Assembly (NCBI RefSeq): GCF_013317235.1
Contig: NZ_WLCM01000006.1
Span: forward strand, 87,772-151,771
Origin: Leisingera sp. ANG59
Lineage (GTDB): Bacteria; Pseudomonadota; Alphaproteobacteria; Rhodobacterales; Rhodobacteraceae
DNA length: 64,000 bases
Direction: 5' to 3'
The notes below the pieces were generated by a model. The model did not search any database. It had not been told where the DNA came from and saw only the letters and a program-made list of their open reading frames with translations. The position numbers and the translations under genes are program-made. Of the stretch, positions 61,419 through 64,000 are shown piece by piece (position 1 is the first letter of the stretch; every line of letters starts with the position of its first letter).

Positions 61419-62591
61419 ATGCGGAAAATCTCGATCTTCGGCGCCACCGGGTCGATTGGCCAGAACACAATCGACCTGATCCGCCGCGCGCCCGAGGCCT
61501 ATGATGTCGTGGCTCTGACCGGCGGTGCCAATATCGCGCGGCTGGCGGAAGACGCCGTTGCCTTGCACGCAGATGTGGCTGTGACAGCATTCGACGATAG
61601 GCTGCCAGACTTGCGGGCCGCGCTGGCGGGTACCGGCGTGGAAGCGGCAGCAGGGGAAGCAGCGCTAGTTGAGGCGGCTGCGCGGCCTGCGGATTGGGTC
61701 ATGTCCGCGATTGTGGGGGCTGCAGGGCTGGCACCGGGGCTGGAGGCGCTGAAACACGGCTCCACGCTGGCCCTTGCCAACAAGGAATCGCTCGTCTGCG
61801 CGGGAAAGCTGCTGCTGGAAACCGCAGAAAAGCACGGCGCCCGGCTGCTGCCGGTGGACAGTGAGCATTCGGCGGTGTTTCAGGGCCTGGTGGGCGAGGA
61901 TATCGAAGCGGTGGAGAGGATCGTCATCACCGCGTCTGGCGGCGCCTTCCGCGACTGGCCGCTGGAGGATCTGCCCAAGGCTAGCCTGGCGCAAGCGTCT
62001 TCACATCCCAATTGGAACATGGGGCAGCGGATCACCATCGACAGCGCGTCGATGTTCAACAAGGCGCTGGAAATCATTGAAACCCGGGAATACTTTGGTG
62101 TCCGGCCCGATCAGATCGAAGTGCTGGTGCATCCCGAATCCCTGGTCCATGCGCTGGTCGGCTTCAACGACGGTGCGCTGATGGCGCATTTGGGCGCTGC
62201 CGACATGCGCCACGCCATCGGCTATGCCTTGCACTGGCCGGCCCGCCAGGATCTGCCGGTTGAACGGCTGGACCTTGCCCGCATCGGCCAGCTGAATTTC
62301 CGCGTACCCGATCCGGCGCGCTATCCGGCGTTGCGGCAGGCTTATGAGGTGATGGAGCGGGGCGGCCTCATGGGCGCGGCCTTCAACGCAGCCAAGGAGC
62401 GGGCATTGGATGAATTCATTGCCGGGCGCATCCGTTTCACTGATATGGCAGCGGTGACGGCTGCGGTGCTGGAACGGATTGAGACCGAGGGCGGCCTCAT
62501 AGATGCCGCAATGACACTTGATAACGTGACCCGGGTTGACCATGTCGCCAGGAAACAGGCGGCGCGTGCCGCCGAAGAACGCATAGGGTAG
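61419..62591 (+). CDS. dxr: 1-deoxy-D-xylulose 5-phosphate reductoisomerase
   Basis: A 390-residue NADPH enzyme of the MEP isoprenoid pathway, feeding UppS. FGATGSIGQNTIDLIRR (NADPH loop), ALANKESLVCAGKLL, LPVDSEHSAVFQ (metal Asp/Glu) and PNWNMGQRITIDSASMFNKALEIIE are present. ATG at 61419 is used; it lies 17 bases after the cdsA stop. Confidence 0.96.
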   Translation: MRKISIFGATGSIGQNTIDLIRRAPEAYDVVALTGGANIARLAEDAVALHADVAVTAFDDRLPDLRAALAGTGVEAAAGEAALVEAAARPADWVMSAIVGAAGLAPGLEALKHGSTLALANKESLVCAGKLLLETAEKHGARLLPVDSEHSAVFQGLVGEDIEAVERIVITASGGAFRDWPLEDLPKASLAQASSHPNWNMGQRITIDSASMFNKALEIIETREYFGVRPDQIEVLVHPESLVHALVGFNDGALMAHLGAADMRHAIGYALHWPARQDLPVERLDLARIGQLNFRVPDPARYPALRQAYEVMERGGLMGAAFNAAKERALDEFIAGRIRFTDMAAVTAAVLERIETEGGLIDAAMTLDNVTRVDHVARKQAARAAEERIG

Positions 62592-62595
62592 ATCT

Positions 62596-63945
62596 TTGGA
62601 CGTACTTTCTTTTGTCCCGCAGTTTGGCGGTTTTCTGTATACTATCGCCAGCTTTGTCATCGCCTTGTCGGTGATCGTGGCGGTACACGAATACGGCCAC
62701 TACATCGTCGGCCGCTGGTCGGGCATCCATGCAGAGGTGTTTTCGCTGGGGTTCGGCCCTGTGCTGTGGAGCCGGGTGGACAGGCACGGCACCCGCTGGC
62801 AGGTGGCTGCGCTGCCGTTCGGCGGCTTTGTGAAGTTCCTCGGCGATGCCGATGCGGCCTCGGGCAAGGATGCGCAGGCGATGGAGGCGGCTGCGGCTGA
62901 CCCGGCGGCATTGCGTCGTACAATGCATGGGGCGCCGCTGTGGGCGCGGGGGGCAACAGTTGCGGCAGGCCCGGTGTTCAACTTCGTGATGTCCGCGCTG
63001 ATTTTCACGGCAATTGCCTTCTCGCAGGGAACCATGCGGGATCCCTTGACGATTGGCTCTCTTGAGAAGCTGCCCGGAGCTGAATACGGGCTGCAGCAGG
63101 GCGATGAGCTGATTGCAGCGGGAGGTCTGGCAGTTCCCGACTACCTGGATTCTGACGCCTGGGACGCGTTCCGGGAGGCACTGCCGCAAAAGCAGTCTCT
63201 GGAGTATACCGTGCGCCGGAATGGCGAGGAGCTGACGGTCAGCGGGCCGTACCTGTATCCGCCATTCGTGCGGGGCGTGGTGCCGCGCAGTGCTGCCGCT
63301 GATGCGGGTCTGCAGCCTGGCGATGTGATCGTCTCGGTCGATGGCGCACCCTTGGTGTCCTTCGGCCAGTTGAAGGAACTGGTCGAGGCGGCGGATGGCA
63401 GAGTGCTGGTGCTGGATGTGTGGCGCGGCGGCGAAACTGTCGAGATGGCGCTGGCACCGCGGCGCACGGATGAACCGCAGCCGGATGGCGGTTTTGCCAC
63501 CCGCTGGCGGATCGGCATTGTCGGCGGTCTGGCGTTTTCCCCCGCAACCGAATCCGCGGGCTTCGGCGAAGCCCTGGCGGCGGGCACTTATCAGGTCTGG
63601 GCTGTGGTCGAGACCTCACTGTCAGGCCTGAAACACATGATCACCGGCGCGATCAGCACCTGTAACCTGTCCGGGCCGATCGGCATCGCCGAAACCTCCG
63701 GCGCGATGGCCAGCCAGGGGGCCGAAAGCTTTATCCGCTTTATCGCGGTGCTGTCGACGGCTGTCGGGCTGCTGAACCTGTTCCCTGTGCCTGCACTGGA
63801 TGGCGGGCATCTGATGTTCTACGCTTATGAGGCCGTGGCCGGCCGTCCGCCCAGCGACCGGGCGGTGAGGGTTCTGATGACCTTTGGCATTGCGGTTGTT
63901 TTGTCGCTAATGCTGTTTGCTCTGGGTAACGACCTGTTCTGCTGA
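62596..63945 (+). CDS. rseP: Site-2 zinc metalloprotease RseP
   Basis: A 449-residue inner-membrane protease that cleaves anti-sigma factors within the membrane. Zinc motif HEYGH is at residues 31-35, two PDZ-like regions lie near 125-290 (DYLDSDAWDAFREA; LQPGDVIVSVDGAPLVSFGQLKELVEA), and the third ligand is in FPVPALDGGH (Asp402). A TTG start at 62596 is needed: no ATG precedes the HEYGH helix, and AGGG lies 7 bases upstream. It is 4 bases after the dxr stop. Confidence 0.94.
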   Translation: MDVLSFVPQFGGFLYTIASFVIALSVIVAVHEYGHYIVGRWSGIHAEVFSLGFGPVLWSRVDRHGTRWQVAALPFGGFVKFLGDADAASGKDAQAMEAAAADPAALRRTMHGAPLWARGATVAAGPVFNFVMSALIFTAIAFSQGTMRDPLTIGSLEKLPGAEYGLQQGDELIAAGGLAVPDYLDSDAWDAFREALPQKQSLEYTVRRNGEELTVSGPYLYPPFVRGVVPRSAAADAGLQPGDVIVSVDGAPLVSFGQLKELVEAADGRVLVLDVWRGGETVEMALAPRRTDEPQPDGGFATRWRIGIVGGLAFSPATESAGFGEALAAGTYQVWAVVETSLSGLKHMITGAISTCNLSGPIGIAETSGAMASQGAESFIRFIAVLSTAVGLLNLFPVPALDGGHLMFYAYEAVAGRPPSDRAVRVLMTFGIAVVLSLMLFALGNDLFC

Positions 63946-64000
63946 ACGGGCGCCGATGTGAAGACCCCGGCCAAGGGCGGCCACAGTGCCGCCCAAGTGC

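Overview
The window looks like a chromosomal segment of a marine alphaproteobacterium of the Rhodobacterales, Roseobacter group (Leisingera/Phaeobacter/Ruegeria-like). The signs are high GC, alphaproteobacterial versions of housekeeping genes (an SspB-type ClpXP adaptor, RNase E with a large acidic insertion, a circularly permuted two-piece tmRNA with tag ANDNRAPVALAA), a dmdA-acuI pair for dimethylsulfoniopropionate (DMSP) use, and a trgA-trgB-cysK locus in the order known from Rhodobacter sphaeroides. No phage, transposon, CRISPR array or plasmid gene was seen. It is a dense core-genome stretch with short spacers.

Layout. 0.15-1.9 kb: purC, purS, purQ. 1.95-5.1 kb: DctB/DctD-type two-component pair; the DctD lacks the sigma54-contact GAFTGA loop. 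5.1-8.7 kb: a leader of about 380 nt and RNase E. 8.8-12.7 kb: a palindrome cluster, TusA-like protein, CcdA, and a coupled alpha/beta-hydrolase and cytochrome P450. 12.7-14.8 kb (minus): fumC followed by three tiny proteins (DUF4169, ribbon-helix-helix, unknown). 15-19 kb: exported hypothetical, SspB, chromate genes chrA and rhodanese-chrB, NTF2-like protein. 19.1-19.4 kb (minus): permuted ssrA. 19.6-22.7 kb: FadR-type regulator divergent from dmdA-acuI. 23-26.3 kb: VOC protein, class V aminotransferase, photolyase. 26.3-33.5 kb: cyclopropane-fatty-acid-synthase-like enzyme, trgA, trgB, cysK, a large MscS channel and AlaX. 33.5 kb: tRNA-Ser(GGA), then about 0.8 kb without a convincing gene. 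34.4-36.7 kb: RTX/DUF4114/Hint protein. 36.7-41.7 kb (minus): MobA-like transferase, a dimethylglycine/sarcosine-dehydrogenase-type flavoenzyme and a folate/biopterin-type transporter. 41.8-45.8 kb (minus): CorC/HlyC-type protein, XerD, exported hypothetical, 49-residue membrane protein. 45.9-49.6 kb: aroK-aroB, ssb (minus), lytic transglycosylase, small membrane protein. 49.8-57.2 kb (minus): oligopeptide-type ABC transporter operon with an AraC regulator upstream. 57.3 kb: miaA (minus). 58.3-63.9 kb: pyrH, frr, uppS, cdsA, dxr, rseP, the classical envelope/isoprenoid cluster.

How the genes work together. DMSP demethylation and acrylyl-CoA reduction (dmdA, acuI) share an upstream GntR-family regulator with candidate operators in the shared spacer. 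The dimethylglycine-type dehydrogenase has a GcvT (tetrahydrofolate) half and lies next to a candidate folate transporter, so the two may be linked through one-carbon metabolism. trgAB-cysK forms a candidate tellurite/thiol-stress locus. chrA-chrB is a chromate efflux pair. ssrA and sspB, 3 kb apart, belong to the same tag-and-degrade pathway.

Limits. All calls come from reading the sequence and recalled family motifs; no database search was run. The strongest second-look items are the GAFTGA-less DctD, the RNase E leader with a tRNA T-arm-like hairpin, the intergenic palindrome families, the RTX-DUF4114-Hint protein and the flavoenzyme/folate-transporter pair.
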